DNA of 64,000 bases from NCBI RefSeq assembly GCF_902459485.1, contig NZ_LR699119.1, positions 372,001 through 436,000 of the forward strand, written 5' to 3'. Numbering within the stretch: position 1 is the first letter of the stretch; each line of letters opens with the position of its first letter. Below the pieces are notes generated by a model that worked only from the letters and a program-made list of their open reading frames with translations, was not told the origin of the DNA and did not search any database. Made by a program: the position numbers and the translations under genes. This document shows, in pieces, positions 42,495 through 52,581 of this stretch. The stretch comes from Aquicella siphonis (GTDB lineage: Bacteria; Pseudomonadota; Gammaproteobacteria; DSM-16500).

Positions 42495-43427
42495 ATGACG
42501 CAGTCTTTTTATATCGGAGTGGATGGAGGCGCAACCAAATGCCTGGTCAGTGTTGAAGATGAACACGGAAACTTGCTGGGGAGAGAAACCGGCGGCCCTG
42601 CCAATATCCGTCTGTCGGTGCCGCAAGCCTGGCAGTCCATTCATGCCGCCCTGGAAAAGATTTTGTCGCCGCTCGCCATCCAGATGTACGACAAGCGCTA
42701 TCACTGGCATGCGGGCATGGGATTGGCGGGATGCGAGATTGAGGAAGCCTACCAGGCTTTTCTTGCGGTACCCCATGAATTTGAGACGCTGATTCTTACC
42801 TCCGATGCCCACACGGCTTGTTTGGGCGCCCATGCTGGTCATGATGGAGCGGTCATTATAATTGGCACGGGAGTGGTAGGGTTTCAGGTCCAGTCTGGAG
42901 AAACATCCAAAGTGGGAGGCTGGGGTTTTCCGCACGATGACGAAGGCGGCGGTGCCTGGCTGGGACTGGAAGCAGTCAGACTGACGCTGCAAACGCTGGA
43001 CGGCCGGCAGCCCGTCAATGAATTGACCCAGGCGGTATTTGCCTTTTTTGGCAGTGACCTGGGCCGTTTTGTTACCTGGGCGAATCAAGCCAACTCCACC
43101 GCATTCGCTGAACTGGCTCCTGTCGTGATTCATTGTGCTGCCGCGGGCAGTGAGGCTGCGCGGAATTTGATGCGCGAGTCAGCCAAAGCAGTGGATGGTG
43201 TGGCTGCGGCGCTGCAGGCTGCCCGGGAAAATCAGGATGTGATATTGCCCTGTTCCTTGGCGGGCGGCATGGCAGCTTTCATCGAACCCTATTTGAATAA
43301 CGCGCTGCGCGCGCAGCTTGTTCCCTGCCAATCCACACCCGATGCCGGCGCAGTTTTTCTGGTGCGGAATTATCTTGCGAAATCTAATATCAAGACATCT
43401 CCGGGTCGGGAGGGAACCCATGACTGA
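42495..43427 (+). CDS. BadF/BadG-family ATPase, probable N-acetylglucosamine or glucosamine kinase
   Basis: A 310-residue ASKHA-fold kinase: N-terminal phosphate loop YIGVDGGATKCLVSV, GGPANIRL, SDAHTACLGAH, the second phosphate motif VIIIGTGVVGFQV, GGWGFPHDDEGGGAWLG, and C-terminal SLAGGMAAFIEPYL. Family members phosphorylate GlcNAc or glucosamine. Coupling to nagA (8-base overlap) supports GlcNAc: kinase then deacetylase yields glucosamine-6-phosphate. This could recycle cell-wall or chitin sugars. Confidence 0.88.
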   Translation: MTQSFYIGVDGGATKCLVSVEDEHGNLLGRETGGPANIRLSVPQAWQSIHAALEKILSPLAIQMYDKRYHWHAGMGLAGCEIEEAYQAFLAVPHEFETLILTSDAHTACLGAHAGHDGAVIIIGTGVVGFQVQSGETSKVGGWGFPHDDEGGGAWLGLEAVRLTLQTLDGRQPVNELTQAVFAFFGSDLGRFVTWANQANSTAFAELAPVVIHCAAAGSEAARNLMRESAKAVDGVAAALQAARENQDVILPCSLAGGMAAFIEPYLNNALRAQLVPCQSTPDAGAVFLVRNYLAKSNIKTSPGREGTHD

Positions 43428-44598
43428 AAGTAATCGAATCATTTTTTCAGGCATGCAAATCCTCGTGGGGAACGAATGGTCACTGGAGCACGCTGTTGTG
43501 GTGGAAGAGGGTATTATCAAGGCAGTACTGCCTGCGGATATGATCGGCCACCAGCTGCCTGCGAAACAGGTTGTGTATTCACCCCATCATTATCTCATTC
43601 CAGGCCTGATTGATTTGCATATTCATGGCGCGGGCGGTCATGATGTGATGGATGGCAATGAGAAAGCGCTGCGGGGTATATGTGAAACTCTGGCGTCCGA
43701 AGGCGTCACAGGCTTTCTGGCAACCACCATGACTGCGCCTGTGGCTAAGCTGGAGTCGGTATTGAGTGCTATCGCTGCATTTATGCCGGGCAGGGAGGGC
43801 GCCGCGATACTTGGCATTCATCTGGAGGGCCCGTTCATTTCCCGGGATAAAATGGGGGCGCAAGCGGGCGATCATGTCGCACTGCCGAATCCGGAATGGG
43901 TACAGCGGTGGCATGAAATGACCCGGGGTGCGTTCAAACTGATGACCCTGGCGCCAGAATTAACGGATGTGATTCCCATGATCAAGACCTTGCGCAGACT
44001 GGGGGTGACGTCATCGGTAGGGCATACCAATGCGGGCTATGCTGAAACCTGCCATGCGCTTGCGGCGGGATGTTCCCATGCTACCCATCTTTTCAATGCC
44101 ATGCGCGGACTCCATCACCGCGAACCGGGCGCGGCTGGCGCATTGCTTTTGTCTGATAAGGTCAATGTGGAATTGATTGTGGACGGATTGCACTTGCATC
44201 CTGCCGTTGTTGATCTGGCCTGGCGTCTGAAAGGCACGGATAGAATTGTGCTGGTGACGGACGCGATGCGGGCAAAATGCCTGGGTGATGGCGCGTTTGA
44301 ATTGGGCGGTCATACGGTAACCGTGCATGCCGGATGCGCGGCGCTCCCCGACGGGACGCTCGCGGGAAGCACCTTGCGCATGCCGCAGGCCATACGAAAC
44401 ATGGCGCAGTATACCGAGTGTTCTCTGGCAGACGCAGTCAGGATGGCATCTGCCAACCCGGCCCGCATCCTTGGCCTGGACGGCCGCAAAGGCAGCATTG
44501 AAAACGGCAAGGATGCGGATTTGGTGGTAATGGATTCCGCGTTCGAAGTGGAGTTGACACTGCGCGGCGGCAAGGAAGTATTCAAAAAGCATGCATAG
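43420..44598 (+). CDS. nagA: N-acetylglucosamine-6-phosphate deacetylase
   Basis: A 392-residue amidohydrolase: metal-binding LIDLHIHGAGGHDVMD, ILGIHLEGPFISRDKMGAQ, VGHTNAGYAET, HLFNAMRGLHHREPGAAGA, VDGLHLHP and the catalytic Asp in VLVTDAMRA. It hydrolyses GlcNAc-6-P to GlcN-6-P and acetate. The frame is open to 43318, but the ATG at 43420 has GGGAGG in front and gives normal length. It overlaps the kinase stop by 8 bases. nagB is not in the window. Confidence 0.96.
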   Translation: MTESNRIIFSGMQILVGNEWSLEHAVVVEEGIIKAVLPADMIGHQLPAKQVVYSPHHYLIPGLIDLHIHGAGGHDVMDGNEKALRGICETLASEGVTGFLATTMTAPVAKLESVLSAIAAFMPGREGAAILGIHLEGPFISRDKMGAQAGDHVALPNPEWVQRWHEMTRGAFKLMTLAPELTDVIPMIKTLRRLGVTSSVGHTNAGYAETCHALAAGCSHATHLFNAMRGLHHREPGAAGALLLSDKVNVELIVDGLHLHPAVVDLAWRLKGTDRIVLVTDAMRAKCLGDGAFELGGHTVTVHAGCAALPDGTLAGSTLRMPQAIRNMAQYTECSLADAVRMASANPARILGLDGRKGSIENGKDADLVVMDSAFEVELTLRGGKEVFKKHA

Positions 44599-44626
44599 CC
44601 GGTTTAATCTGTTTCTGATGGCTGGG

Positions 44627-46774
44627 CTATAAATGTATCGATTCCGGGTGCGGCTTGTGCCGCAAGACACGTATGACATCTTTGCGTTTGCGGATTTTAC
44701 GCAATATCCTGGCGAGATGAGAGCGATTGCGGACAGAGATGGTGACATCCACATTGAAATGATGGCGGTCGCTTTCCTGTGCGCGGATATTTTCGATGTT
44801 GGATTCGGCTTCGGATATTGCCAGCGTCAATGATGCGAGACTACCGCGGCGGTTGATCAAGTCCACTTTGAGATCGACGGAAAAATCACCCTCTATCTTG
44901 TCTTCCCACAGTAAAGGGACATATTTGTCAGGCTGATGGTGATAGCGCTCAAGGTTATCGCAATGCACCATATGCACTTCAATGCCTTGACCGCTCTTGA
45001 TCAATCCCGCGATGTGGTCGCCTGGTATGGGCCGGCAGCACTTGGCGTAGGTAATGGCGAGGCCTTCGGTTCCCTTGATCACCAGCGGGTGCGGTGCGTG
45101 CATGTCAGGTGTTTCTTTTTTGAGATTTTCACCCATGGACTTGGCAATCTGTTTTGCTACCAGGACGGCGGGGCGGTTGCCTATTCCTACCTCTTCGAAT
45201 AAATGGCTGACGGATTCCAGCCGTGAGTGAGTGACCAGCGACCCCAGAATGGATTCGGGAATTTTGTCCAGGGAGATATCATAAGCGTGCAAGGCTTTTT
45301 CCACCAGGCGTCGGCCCAATTCCATGGATTCTTCGCGCTGTTGTTTTTTCAGATAATGCTTGATTTTGCTGCGCGCTTTTCCGGTCACAACGAAATTAAG
45401 CCACGCGGCATTCGGCCGCGCGCCCGGAGCAGTGATGATTTCAACCTGCTGTCCGCTGATCAAGGGGGCGCTCAAGGGCGAAAGGCGTTTGTCCAGGCGC
45501 ACAGCCACACAGGTATTGCCTATGTCGGAGTGAATGGCATAAGCATAATCGACAGGCGTTGCACCCGCGGGCAATTCTATGATCTGGCCTTTGGGGGTAA
45601 AGACATAGACTTCGTCGGGGAACAAGTCAATTTTGACATTCTCGATAAACTCCAGGGAATTCCTCGAGCTTTTATCCATTTCCAGAATACCTTTCAGCCA
45701 TTCGCGCGCGCGCGACTGGGCATCGTTGAAAACTTTCTTTTCTGTTTTATAAAGCCAGTGCGCGGCAATGCCGTTTTCAGCCATCTTATGCATTTCTTCG
45801 GTGCGGATTTGTACTTCAATGGGCACGCCGTAAGGGCCAAACAAAGTGGTATGCAGGGATTGGTATCCATTTGCCTTGGGTATCGCGATATAATCCTTGA
45901 ACCGTTGCGTGATGGGCTTGTACAGGTTATGCAAGGCTCCCAGTACGCGATAACAGGTGTCCACCTTGTCAACGATAATGCGAAAGCCATAAACGTCCAT
46001 GATTTCAGAGAATGACAGATGTTTTTCATGCATTTTTTTGTAAATGCTGTAAAGGTGTTTCCCGCGGCCGGAAAGTGTGGCGGAAGGAATATTGTTTTTT
46101 TTGATGCACCCGCGTATTTGTTCATGAATCATGTCTATGATTTCCTGACGGTTGCCGCGGGCTTTTGCCACAGCTTCCTTGAGGATTTTGTAGCGCATGG
46201 GGTATAGGGAGGCAAAGCCCAGGTCTTCAAGCTCAACGCGAAATGCGTGCATGCCCAGCCGGTTGGCGATGGGGGCGAATATTTCCAGTGTTTCCAGCGA
46301 AATGCGCCGGCGTTTGTCCGGCGGCAAGGCTGACAATGTGCGCATGTTGTGCAGCCGGTCAGCCAGCTTGACGAGAATGACACGGATATCGCTGGCCATG
46401 GCCATGACCATTTTCCGGAAGTTTTCAGCCTGCGCCTGTGCGTAATTTTCAAAATGAATTTGCGTCAGCTTGGTGACGCCGTCTACCAGGTCTGCGACTT
46501 CTTTGCCAAATTTATCGATAATTTCAGATTGTTTTACCGGAGTGTCTTCCACGACATCATGTAGGATGGCAGCCATGATGGTTTGAGGATCCATGCGCAT
46601 TTGCGCCAGGATATGGGCAACAGTCAACGGGTGGGTGATATAAGGTTCGCCGGTATATCGGGCCTGGCTGCCATGCGCCTGCTTGGCGAACAGGTACGAC
46701 CTTTCAATGTCAGCCACTTGTTCATGGCTAAGATATTGATTTATTTCATCTTTTAGCGAATCAAATTCCGTCAC
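44627..46774 (-). CDS. spoT: SpoT, bifunctional (p)ppGpp synthetase/hydrolase
   Basis: A 715-residue RelA/SpoT protein. The HD hydrolase domain is intact (HPLTVAHILA; HD at 72-73 in AILHDVVEDT), so it can degrade ppGpp. The synthetase region shows DVYGFRIIVDKVDTCYRVLG and YIAIPKANGYQSLHTT. A TGS domain (DEVYVFTPKGQIIELPAGATPVDYAYAIHS) and C-terminal ACT domain follow. In Legionella, ppGpp from RelA and SpoT triggers LetAS and then RsmY/Z, so it connects logically with the sRNA candidate here. The E. coli neighbours gmk and rpoZ are not adjacent. Confidence 0.97.
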   Translation of the reverse strand: MTEFDSLKDEINQYLSHEQVADIERSYLFAKQAHGSQARYTGEPYITHPLTVAHILAQMRMDPQTIMAAILHDVVEDTPVKQSEIIDKFGKEVADLVDGVTKLTQIHFENYAQAQAENFRKMVMAMASDIRVILVKLADRLHNMRTLSALPPDKRRRISLETLEIFAPIANRLGMHAFRVELEDLGFASLYPMRYKILKEAVAKARGNRQEIIDMIHEQIRGCIKKNNIPSATLSGRGKHLYSIYKKMHEKHLSFSEIMDVYGFRIIVDKVDTCYRVLGALHNLYKPITQRFKDYIAIPKANGYQSLHTTLFGPYGVPIEVQIRTEEMHKMAENGIAAHWLYKTEKKVFNDAQSRAREWLKGILEMDKSSRNSLEFIENVKIDLFPDEVYVFTPKGQIIELPAGATPVDYAYAIHSDIGNTCVAVRLDKRLSPLSAPLISGQQVEIITAPGARPNAAWLNFVVTGKARSKIKHYLKKQQREESMELGRRLVEKALHAYDISLDKIPESILGSLVTHSRLESVSHLFEEVGIGNRPAVLVAKQIAKSMGENLKKETPDMHAPHPLVIKGTEGLAITYAKCCRPIPGDHIAGLIKSGQGIEVHMVHCDNLERYHHQPDKYVPLLWEDKIEGDFSVDLKVDLINRRGSLASLTLAISEAESNIENIRAQESDRHHFNVDVTISVRNRSHLARILRKIRKRKDVIRVLRHKPHPESIHL

Positions 46775-46964
46775 GCCCGCCTCGATCTGTTAATATCCCG
46801 ATATGCACACCCCATGACGCAGCACAGCAGTCCACTAATATTATTATGGATTGTGCTGTGTCAGTTAGCCACTGCGGAAAACATATTACTTGATACAAAT
46901 CAGGAAAATATATCTTATACTTGAGATGAGAGGATAAAACCAGAAGGGATTCCAGGGGGTTGAT

Positions 46965-47297
46965 ATGATGAGCGGTAAATGTGGTTGCAACAAGTTATGC
47001 CCGTTCTCGTTCGGATTGGCGGTAGGCCTGACATTCGGGTTGGGTGTGTTTTTCTGGTCATTGTGGGCCATGTATATGGGAGCTTCACCCATGATGGTAG
47101 AATATCATATTCCAGTCCCCACCCTTAAGGATGGAACGATACATGCGCTTTGGGGATTGTTAAAAGGATTTATATTCGGGTTTTTCATCGCCTTGTTTTA
47201 TGATTTCATTTCTTGCTGCTGCAAGATGAAATGGTGCTGCAAAAAATCCGGCTGCGCATGCTGTGCGTCCGAAGACAAGGCTGGCGAGAAAAAATAA
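46965..47297 (+). CDS. Small Cys-rich membrane protein
   Basis: A 110-residue protein with two membrane segments (FGLAVGLTFGLGVFFWSLWAM and LWGLLKGFIFGFFIALFYDF) and Cys-rich ends (KCGCNKLCP; SCCCKMKWCCKKSGCACCAS). It resembles small Legionella proteins often labelled as holins, where the label is not evidence of lysis. The Cys clusters near the membrane could bind metal or be lipid-modified. AGGGGGT precedes the start; ATG 46965 and 46968 are equivalent choices. Confidence 0.75.
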   Translation: MMSGKCGCNKLCPFSFGLAVGLTFGLGVFFWSLWAMYMGASPMMVEYHIPVPTLKDGTIHALWGLLKGFIFGFFIALFYDFISCCCKMKWCCKKSGCACCASEDKAGEKK

Positions 47298-47331
47298 GCA
47301 TTCCTTGAGCGGGCATGCTTTCGGGTTGTAA

Positions 47332-47880
47332 ATGCATATTAAAAGGATGGATATGCAGATTGTTGTTCGTTTTTTTCTTTCTTTATTGTTTGCGGCAATC
47401 ATGACTATCTGCATAGTCCTGCTTGAGCAGGGTTACGATAATAATATTTATCCGGATAAAACCATCAACGAAAATTTTCGTAAAACGACCGCATTGATTA
47501 TAAGCAAACAGTTAACCCGGTCTGAAGATTATCCGCGGCAATACCGTGCGGATTTCCTTATCAGCTATAAAGTCAATGATGTCCAATACCAGCGCTGGGT
47601 ATCAGACAATGGTCTGGACAGATCATTTGATCTGGATCGTCGTGCTCAGGAAGCCAGGCTGTTGCGATATCGCATCGGGCAGTCTTATCCTTGCTGGTAT
47701 CCTCCGGAAAATCCTGAGTCCGCTGTGCTGGCCCATCGACATGACTGGATGGCAGTACTTCCCATGATGATACCCGCAGTAACAGGGGTGCTGGTTTTTT
47801 ACTATTTCCTCAAGAATTTTTTCTGGCTTGCGGGCGCGGCATTTGCGAGAATCAGCCGCAGCCGTCTGCAAAATATCTGA
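47332..47880 (+). CDS. DUF3592-type membrane protein
   Basis: About 175-182 residues with a membrane helix at each end (FFLSLLFAAIMTICIVLLEQ; LPMMIPAVTGVLVFYYFLKNFFWLAG) and between them a periplasmic beta domain of DUF3592 type (YRADFLISYKVNDVQYQRWV; YRIGQSYPCWYPPENPESAVL). The function of the family is unknown. Start codons at 47332, 47347 and 47353 are in frame; AAAAGG best fits 47353. Confidence 0.75.
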   Translation: MHIKRMDMQIVVRFFLSLLFAAIMTICIVLLEQGYDNNIYPDKTINENFRKTTALIISKQLTRSEDYPRQYRADFLISYKVNDVQYQRWVSDNGLDRSFDLDRRAQEARLLRYRIGQSYPCWYPPENPESAVLAHRHDWMAVLPMMIPAVTGVLVFYYFLKNFFWLAGAAFARISRSRLQNI

Positions 47881-47958
47881 AAACCAGGCGGGTCAGCGCC
47901 GTTATGGCGCGAATGGTCTTGCTCATTTCTTTTTTCTTGGAATCAAGGGGCAGTAAAC

Positions 47959-48342
47959 ATGAATAAGCAGAAAATTGAATCATCACAGGCTCCGCAGGCG
48001 ATTGGTCCTTATTCCCAGGCGATACGGTCAGGCGGGATTGTTTATCTTTCCGGACAAATTCCACTGGATCCAGCAACCATGATGCTGGTCGAAGGTGACA
48101 TGACGGTGCAGACCAGGCGGGTTTTTGCGAACTTGCAGGCGGTCTGCGAAGCGGCTGGGGGCGGATTAGAAGGGATTGTCAAGCTCACAATATATTTAAC
48201 CGACCTGGCGCATTTTCCCTTGGTCAATGACGTGATGAAGCAATATTTCACGGAACCGTATCCGGCGCGCGTGACCGTGCAGGTTTCAGCGCTTCCTAAG
48301 GCGGCGCAAATTGAAATGGATGCCGTGATGGTATTGGCATGA
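47959..48342 (+). CDS. ridA: RidA, 2-iminobutanoate/2-iminopropanoate deaminase
   Basis: A 127-residue YjgF/YER057c/UK114 protein: [28 protein letters not shown] at the N-terminus (motifs [17 protein letters not shown]) and the catalytic Arg in [12 protein letters not shown]. It hydrolyses reactive enamines formed by PLP enzymes. It is a common neighbour of spoT in gammaproteobacteria. Confidence 0.97.
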   Translation: MNKQKIESSQAPQAIGPYSQAIRSGGIVYLSGQIPLDPATMMLVEGDMTVQTRRVFANLQAVCEAAGGGLEGIVKLTIYLTDLAHFPLVNDVMKQYFTEPYPARVTVQVSALPKAAQIEMDAVMVLA

Positions 48343-48366
48343 GCATCACCCTGGCAATAGGCTTGA

Positions 48367-49803
48367 TCAAGAGTTACTGCCCATAGTATTCAGACGATAC
48401 ATGGTCCTCAGGATTTTCAAGGCTTCAAATAGTTGAAAATCATCGCTTGCCAGCCCGAGATCATTTTGCTCTACTGCTTTGGGATCGTTCGTAGAGGTTC
48501 CTGCCAGATGGTTTTTAAGCTGGTATTCCTTGATGGGTTCTATCATCGCGAGATCTTCATCCGTCTTCTTTTGCATGATTTTCAAATCTTCGATTTGCAC
48601 ATCAGGAATGATGCCGATATTTTGTATCACCTTGCCTGACGGGGTGTGATACAGCGCGGTTGTCAGTTTGAGCGCATGGGTTTTATCGAGTGGTATGACG
48701 GTTTGCACGGAACCCTTGCCAAAGCTGGTAGTTCCAACGATCAACGCGCGACGGTAATCCTGCAGGGCGCCGGCGACAATTTCAGAAGCGGAAGCCGAAC
48801 CGCCATTGATCAGGACCACAATGGGCGCGCCGTTCAGAATGTCAGTGCCGTTTGCCTTGGCGCTATATTGTGCTTCAGGAAGCCGGCCTTCAGTATAGAC
48901 GATGACATCATTATATTTATTGTTTAATTTTTTGGTGTCCAGGAAAGAATCGACAACCTGAACCGCTGTTTCCAGCAATCCCCCCGGGTTGTTGCGCAAG
49001 TCAAGGATAATGCCGTTCAAGTGGCCGTTATTCTTGTTTTTTAAATTCAGTATTGCATCACGCATGAGTTTGGCAGTGGGTTCCTGAAACTGGGTGAGAC
49101 GCACATAACCAAAATTGCCATCCAGCATTTTGGCTTTCACGCTGGCAATGCGGATAATTTCGCGGTTGAGTTTGAAGGTGAGAGGAGTTTTCTCGCCTTT
49201 GCGCAAAATGGTGAGAGCCACCTGGGAGCCTTGTTTCCCGCGCATCTTGTCAACTGCGTCTTGTAATGTCATTTCACTGACGAGTTTGCCGTCGATGGCA
49301 ACTATATAATCTCCCGGTTTGATGCCGGCTTTCGCAGCGGGTGTATCATCCATGGGAGTCACGATTTTGAGAATGCCGTATTCGGGAGTGACTTCAATTC
49401 CCACGCCGCCAAATTCACCGCTAGTAGTCATCAGCAAGGTTTTGTAAGCGTCGCCATCCAGGTATTCGGAATGAGGATCCAGGCCGCTCACCATGCCGCG
49501 AATCGCATCATCCAGCAGTGTTTTGTCTCCTATGGGTTGAACGTAAAAATCCTTGATCAGGACAATGGTATTGGTAAAGCGGTTAATATCATCATCACTC
49601 ACGGTTTGACCTTTGGATTGAGATGTCAGCGTGAGATCGGTTGACTGAAGTTCCGGTGCGCTGCTTGTGGCTGGCGCTATGGTCGGCGCGGGAGCGGCAG
49701 GCTTGGCTGCGGGTGTCTGGGAAAAGCCGAGAGGAATAATGCTAATCAGTGCGGCAGAAAACAGAATGCTCAAGATCAGAGGGCGTAGTCTCATGGGGAT
49801 CAT
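48367..49803 (-). CDS. ctpA: C-terminal processing peptidase (S41 family)
   Basis: A 478-residue periplasmic serine protease: N-terminal signal segment (LILSILFSAALISIIPLGFSQ), an Ala/Pro-rich linker, S41 N-terminal helices, a PDZ domain (GVGIEVTPEYGILKIVTPMDD; AGIKPGDYIVAIDG) and the catalytic core with LDLRNNPGGLLETAV, Ser in NGGSASASEIVAGAL and Lys in GTTSFGKGSVQTV. It trims the C-termini of exported proteins. It follows gpmI by 41 bases; the usual envC gene between them is missing. ATG 49794 is an alternative start. Confidence 0.95.
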   Translation of the reverse strand: MIPMRLRPLILSILFSAALISIIPLGFSQTPAAKPAAPAPTIAPATSSAPELQSTDLTLTSQSKGQTVSDDDINRFTNTIVLIKDFYVQPIGDKTLLDDAIRGMVSGLDPHSEYLDGDAYKTLLMTTSGEFGGVGIEVTPEYGILKIVTPMDDTPAAKAGIKPGDYIVAIDGKLVSEMTLQDAVDKMRGKQGSQVALTILRKGEKTPLTFKLNREIIRIASVKAKMLDGNFGYVRLTQFQEPTAKLMRDAILNLKNKNNGHLNGIILDLRNNPGGLLETAVQVVDSFLDTKKLNNKYNDVIVYTEGRLPEAQYSAKANGTDILNGAPIVVLINGGSASASEIVAGALQDYRRALIVGTTSFGKGSVQTVIPLDKTHALKLTTALYHTPSGKVIQNIGIIPDVQIEDLKIMQKKTDEDLAMIEPIKEYQLKNHLAGTSTNDPKAVEQNDLGLASDDFQLFEALKILRTMYRLNTMGSNS

Positions 49804-49844
49804 CCGTCTACTAGTTAATTTAAGTATAACACTTCGGCTTTTCT

Positions 49845-51395
49845 TTATACCAATTTCACTAGTGAGGTGCCTGTCATCTCCGCTGGCTGCGGCAGGCCCA
49901 TCAGATATAACAGGGTGGGAGCGATATCTGATAATTTGCCGTCTGTCTTGATGATCTCAGCCTTGCGCCCCGCATAGAGAAACGGGACCGGATCACTGGT
50001 ATGGGCTGTATGTGGTTGATTATGTTCAATATCAAACATTTGTTCCGCATTTCCGTGATCAGCGGTAATAATCAACTCTCCCTGAACTTCATGCAGTGTC
50101 TTGAGTATGGTTCCCAGGCATTGATCTATGGCTTCTATGGCCTTGACAGTTGCTTCAAAGTTTCCGGTATGACCAACCATATCCGGATTGGCGAAGTTGC
50201 ATACAATCATATCGTATTGACATGTTTTAATCTCATGTACCAGCCGTTCGGTCACTTCCGGCGCGCTCATTTGCGGCTGCAAATCATAAGTGGCTACCTT
50301 GGGTGAGGGAATCAGTATGCGGTCTTCTCCGGGGTAGGGATGTTCTACTCCGCCGTTAAAAAAGAAAGTGACATGGGCGTATTTTTCAGTCTCGGCAATA
50401 CGCAGCTGCCGGAGTCCCAGCTGACTGATGTATTCACCCAGGATGTGCTGCAGGGATTGAGGCGGAAAGGCTACTGGGACTGGAAATCGGCTGTCGTATT
50501 CGGACAGACATACAAACGCTCCCAGCCTTGGCCATTGGTCCCGTATGAAACCATGAAAGTCGGGATCAATGAGTGTCTGGGTAATTTCACGCGCGCGGTC
50601 TGCGCGAAAATTCATGAAAATGACCACATCACCGTCACTCATCGTGACAGGCGTAGCGTTTTTGGTTTGGATGGCCGTGGCCTGGATGAACTCATCGCTT
50701 TCTCCGCGTTCATATGCGAGCCTGAGGCCTTGTTCTGCGGTTTCCGCCGTATACGCTGCTTTGCCTTGCGTCAGAAGATCATATGCCTTGTGGACACGAT
50801 CCCAGCGTTTGTCACGGTCCATGGCATAATAGCGTCCTATCAGCGAAACGATTTTTCCACACTGGAGGCGCCGGCAGTGCGCATCCAGTGATTGCAGCGA
50901 AGAGAGCGCGCTGCGAGGCGGGGTGTCACGCCCGTCAAGAAAAACATGAATGAATACGGACTTGGATTGCAGCCTGGCCGCCAGTTCAATCATGGCGTGT
51001 ATATGTTTTTCATGGCTGTGCACGCCGCCGGGAGAGAGCAGTCCCATGATATGAACAGATTTGTTTGTTGATTGTGCCAGTCTTAGAGCATCTGTGAGTG
51101 TTTTATTATCAAAAAATTCTCCGCTGTTGATAGCAAGATCAATTCGTGTCAGATCTTGGTGAACGACTCGTCCCGCACCCATGGTTAAATGCCCGACTTC
51201 GGAATTCCCCATCTGCCCGTCAGGCAGGCCGACACAATGTCCGGAACCGGAAATGCATGTATGCGGATAGTGACGCCACATATTGTCCCAGTTGGGTTTA
51301 TGCGCGGCGGCAATAGCATTGAAATCTGTTTTGTCACGATATCCCCAGCCATCGAGGATAACCAGTACGAGCGGTCGCGGGCGAAAACTTTTCAT
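49845..51395 (-). CDS. gpmI: 2,3-bisphosphoglycerate-independent phosphoglycerate mutase
   Basis: A 516-residue manganese enzyme of glycolysis: LVLVILDGWGYRD at the N-terminus, the catalytic Ser in DGQMGNSEVGHLTMGAGR, IHVFLDGRDTPPRSAL, IGRYYAMDRDKRWDR, MNFRADRAREIT and the C-terminal metal site ITADHGNAEQMFD with HTAHTSDPVPFLY. It interconverts 3- and 2-phosphoglycerate. Confidence 0.98.
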   Translation of the reverse strand: MKSFRPRPLVLVILDGWGYRDKTDFNAIAAAHKPNWDNMWRHYPHTCISGSGHCVGLPDGQMGNSEVGHLTMGAGRVVHQDLTRIDLAINSGEFFDNKTLTDALRLAQSTNKSVHIMGLLSPGGVHSHEKHIHAMIELAARLQSKSVFIHVFLDGRDTPPRSALSSLQSLDAHCRRLQCGKIVSLIGRYYAMDRDKRWDRVHKAYDLLTQGKAAYTAETAEQGLRLAYERGESDEFIQATAIQTKNATPVTMSDGDVVIFMNFRADRAREITQTLIDPDFHGFIRDQWPRLGAFVCLSEYDSRFPVPVAFPPQSLQHILGEYISQLGLRQLRIAETEKYAHVTFFFNGGVEHPYPGEDRILIPSPKVATYDLQPQMSAPEVTERLVHEIKTCQYDMIVCNFANPDMVGHTGNFEATVKAIEAIDQCLGTILKTLHEVQGELIITADHGNAEQMFDIEHNQPHTAHTSDPVPFLYAGRKAEIIKTDGKLSDIAPTLLYLMGLPQPAEMTGTSLVKLV

Positions 51396-51518
51396 AATTC
51401 AACTTGTCTAGTCAAAAGGATGACATAATTTAACAAAGTTTAGATTTTGCAAACAGAGAAATTGTTATCTGACATCTCTAACGTTACACTAATCTTTTCG
51501 CTTTTGTCGGGATGATAT

Positions 51519-52508
51519 ATGAAAAATAATGAAAGCAATGGATTTCTGCGGCTCGCGGCCGGTCTCGCAAGCGTGATTTTGCTGGCCGGGTCCTGCGCCG
51601 CGGCCTATGCCGAAACTGCTTCTTCCGCATCCCTGGAGACCCAGTCAGCCAATCATTCCAAGAATGCCAAAGCGCCCGTTACCTCTGCTGAAAAAAAGAC
51701 GGCAGACAAACCCGGCTCCGACGGCGCTGAAAAGAAGACCGCTGCTGAATCTGAATCCGCGGCTGCGGTTCAGGATTCCACGGATAGTGATCAGTCTGAC
51801 ATCAGTGATGATCTGGATGAGGCGGCGAATGTCAAAGATCCGCTGGAAGGTTTTAACCGGGTGATGTTTACTTTTAATGACAAGCTTGATATCTACCTGA
51901 TCAAGCCGGTCGCCCAGTTCTATAATGCCATTATGCCCAAGCCGCTTAATCAGGGAATTCATAATTTTTTTAACAACCTGGGCGAAATTCCCACCATTGC
52001 AAACGACTTGCTGCAATTCAACTTTTTTCAAATGTCCAAGGATATTGCCCGCCTGGCTATTAATTCCACCCTGGGGATAGGCGGTCTTTTTGACATGGCT
52101 ACCCGCATGCACTTGCCTTATTTTCAAAATGATTTTGGCCTGACGCTTGCATACTGGGGCTATAAGAATTCAAGCTACCTGGTGCTGCCATTCCTGGGAT
52201 CCAACACGATTCGGGACGGTATTGGCATCCCCGTCGATTACTTTGAGTTTACAGTCTATCCGTATTTGAAGCCGCAATCAGCCCGATATCAGTTGTTGGG
52301 GTTGTATGTGATTGATCATAGGGCAAATCTTCTGCAGTTTGAGCCGGTGTTGGAAGAAGCTGCCATTGACAAATATGTATTTATGCGTAACGCCTATATG
52401 CAGCATCGCGCATTCCAGATCGATCAGGTCAAGCACTTGGGATATAAGGACAGGGTCGAGGAATCACAAGCAGTGGAAGTGTCATCCTCGACTGCTGCGG
52501 CTGAATAA
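51519..52508 (+). CDS. mlaA: MlaA/VacJ-type phospholipid transport protein
   Basis: A 329-residue protein. The signal peptide ends near AGSCAAAYAE; a lipobox (AGSC) is possible but not canonical. A charged Ala/Ser/Lys/Asp-rich linker (about residues 30-110) is longer than usual. The MlaA domain follows: DPLEGFNRVMFTFNDKLD, FFNNLGEIPTIANDLLQ, NSTLGIGGLFDMAT, FGLTLAYWGYKNSSYLVLPFLG and DGIGIPVDYF. MlaA removes misplaced phospholipids from the outer leaflet of the outer membrane. Confidence 0.94.
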   Translation: MKNNESNGFLRLAAGLASVILLAGSCAAAYAETASSASLETQSANHSKNAKAPVTSAEKKTADKPGSDGAEKKTAAESESAAAVQDSTDSDQSDISDDLDEAANVKDPLEGFNRVMFTFNDKLDIYLIKPVAQFYNAIMPKPLNQGIHNFFNNLGEIPTIANDLLQFNFFQMSKDIARLAINSTLGIGGLFDMATRMHLPYFQNDFGLTLAYWGYKNSSYLVLPFLGSNTIRDGIGIPVDYFEFTVYPYLKPQSARYQLLGLYVIDHRANLLQFEPVLEEAAIDKYVFMRNAYMQHRAFQIDQVKHLGYKDRVEESQAVEVSSSTAAAE

Positions 52509-52581
52509 TCAAAGTATTAGACGTTATGTATGCTATGCTTATAGAGAGATTCAATCGGTTCGAAACGGGGTGAGGTTTGCA

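Noticed and set aside
42345..43133. 262-codon minus-strand frame
   Set aside because: It lies over the sugar-kinase gene, whose motifs are clear.
45227..46015. 262-codon plus-strand frame inside spoT
   Set aside because: It is a shadow of the well-conserved spoT coding sequence.
46965..47297. Calling the small Cys-rich membrane protein a phage holin
   Set aside because: There is no lysis cassette or phage context, and the Cys-rich ends do not suit a holin.
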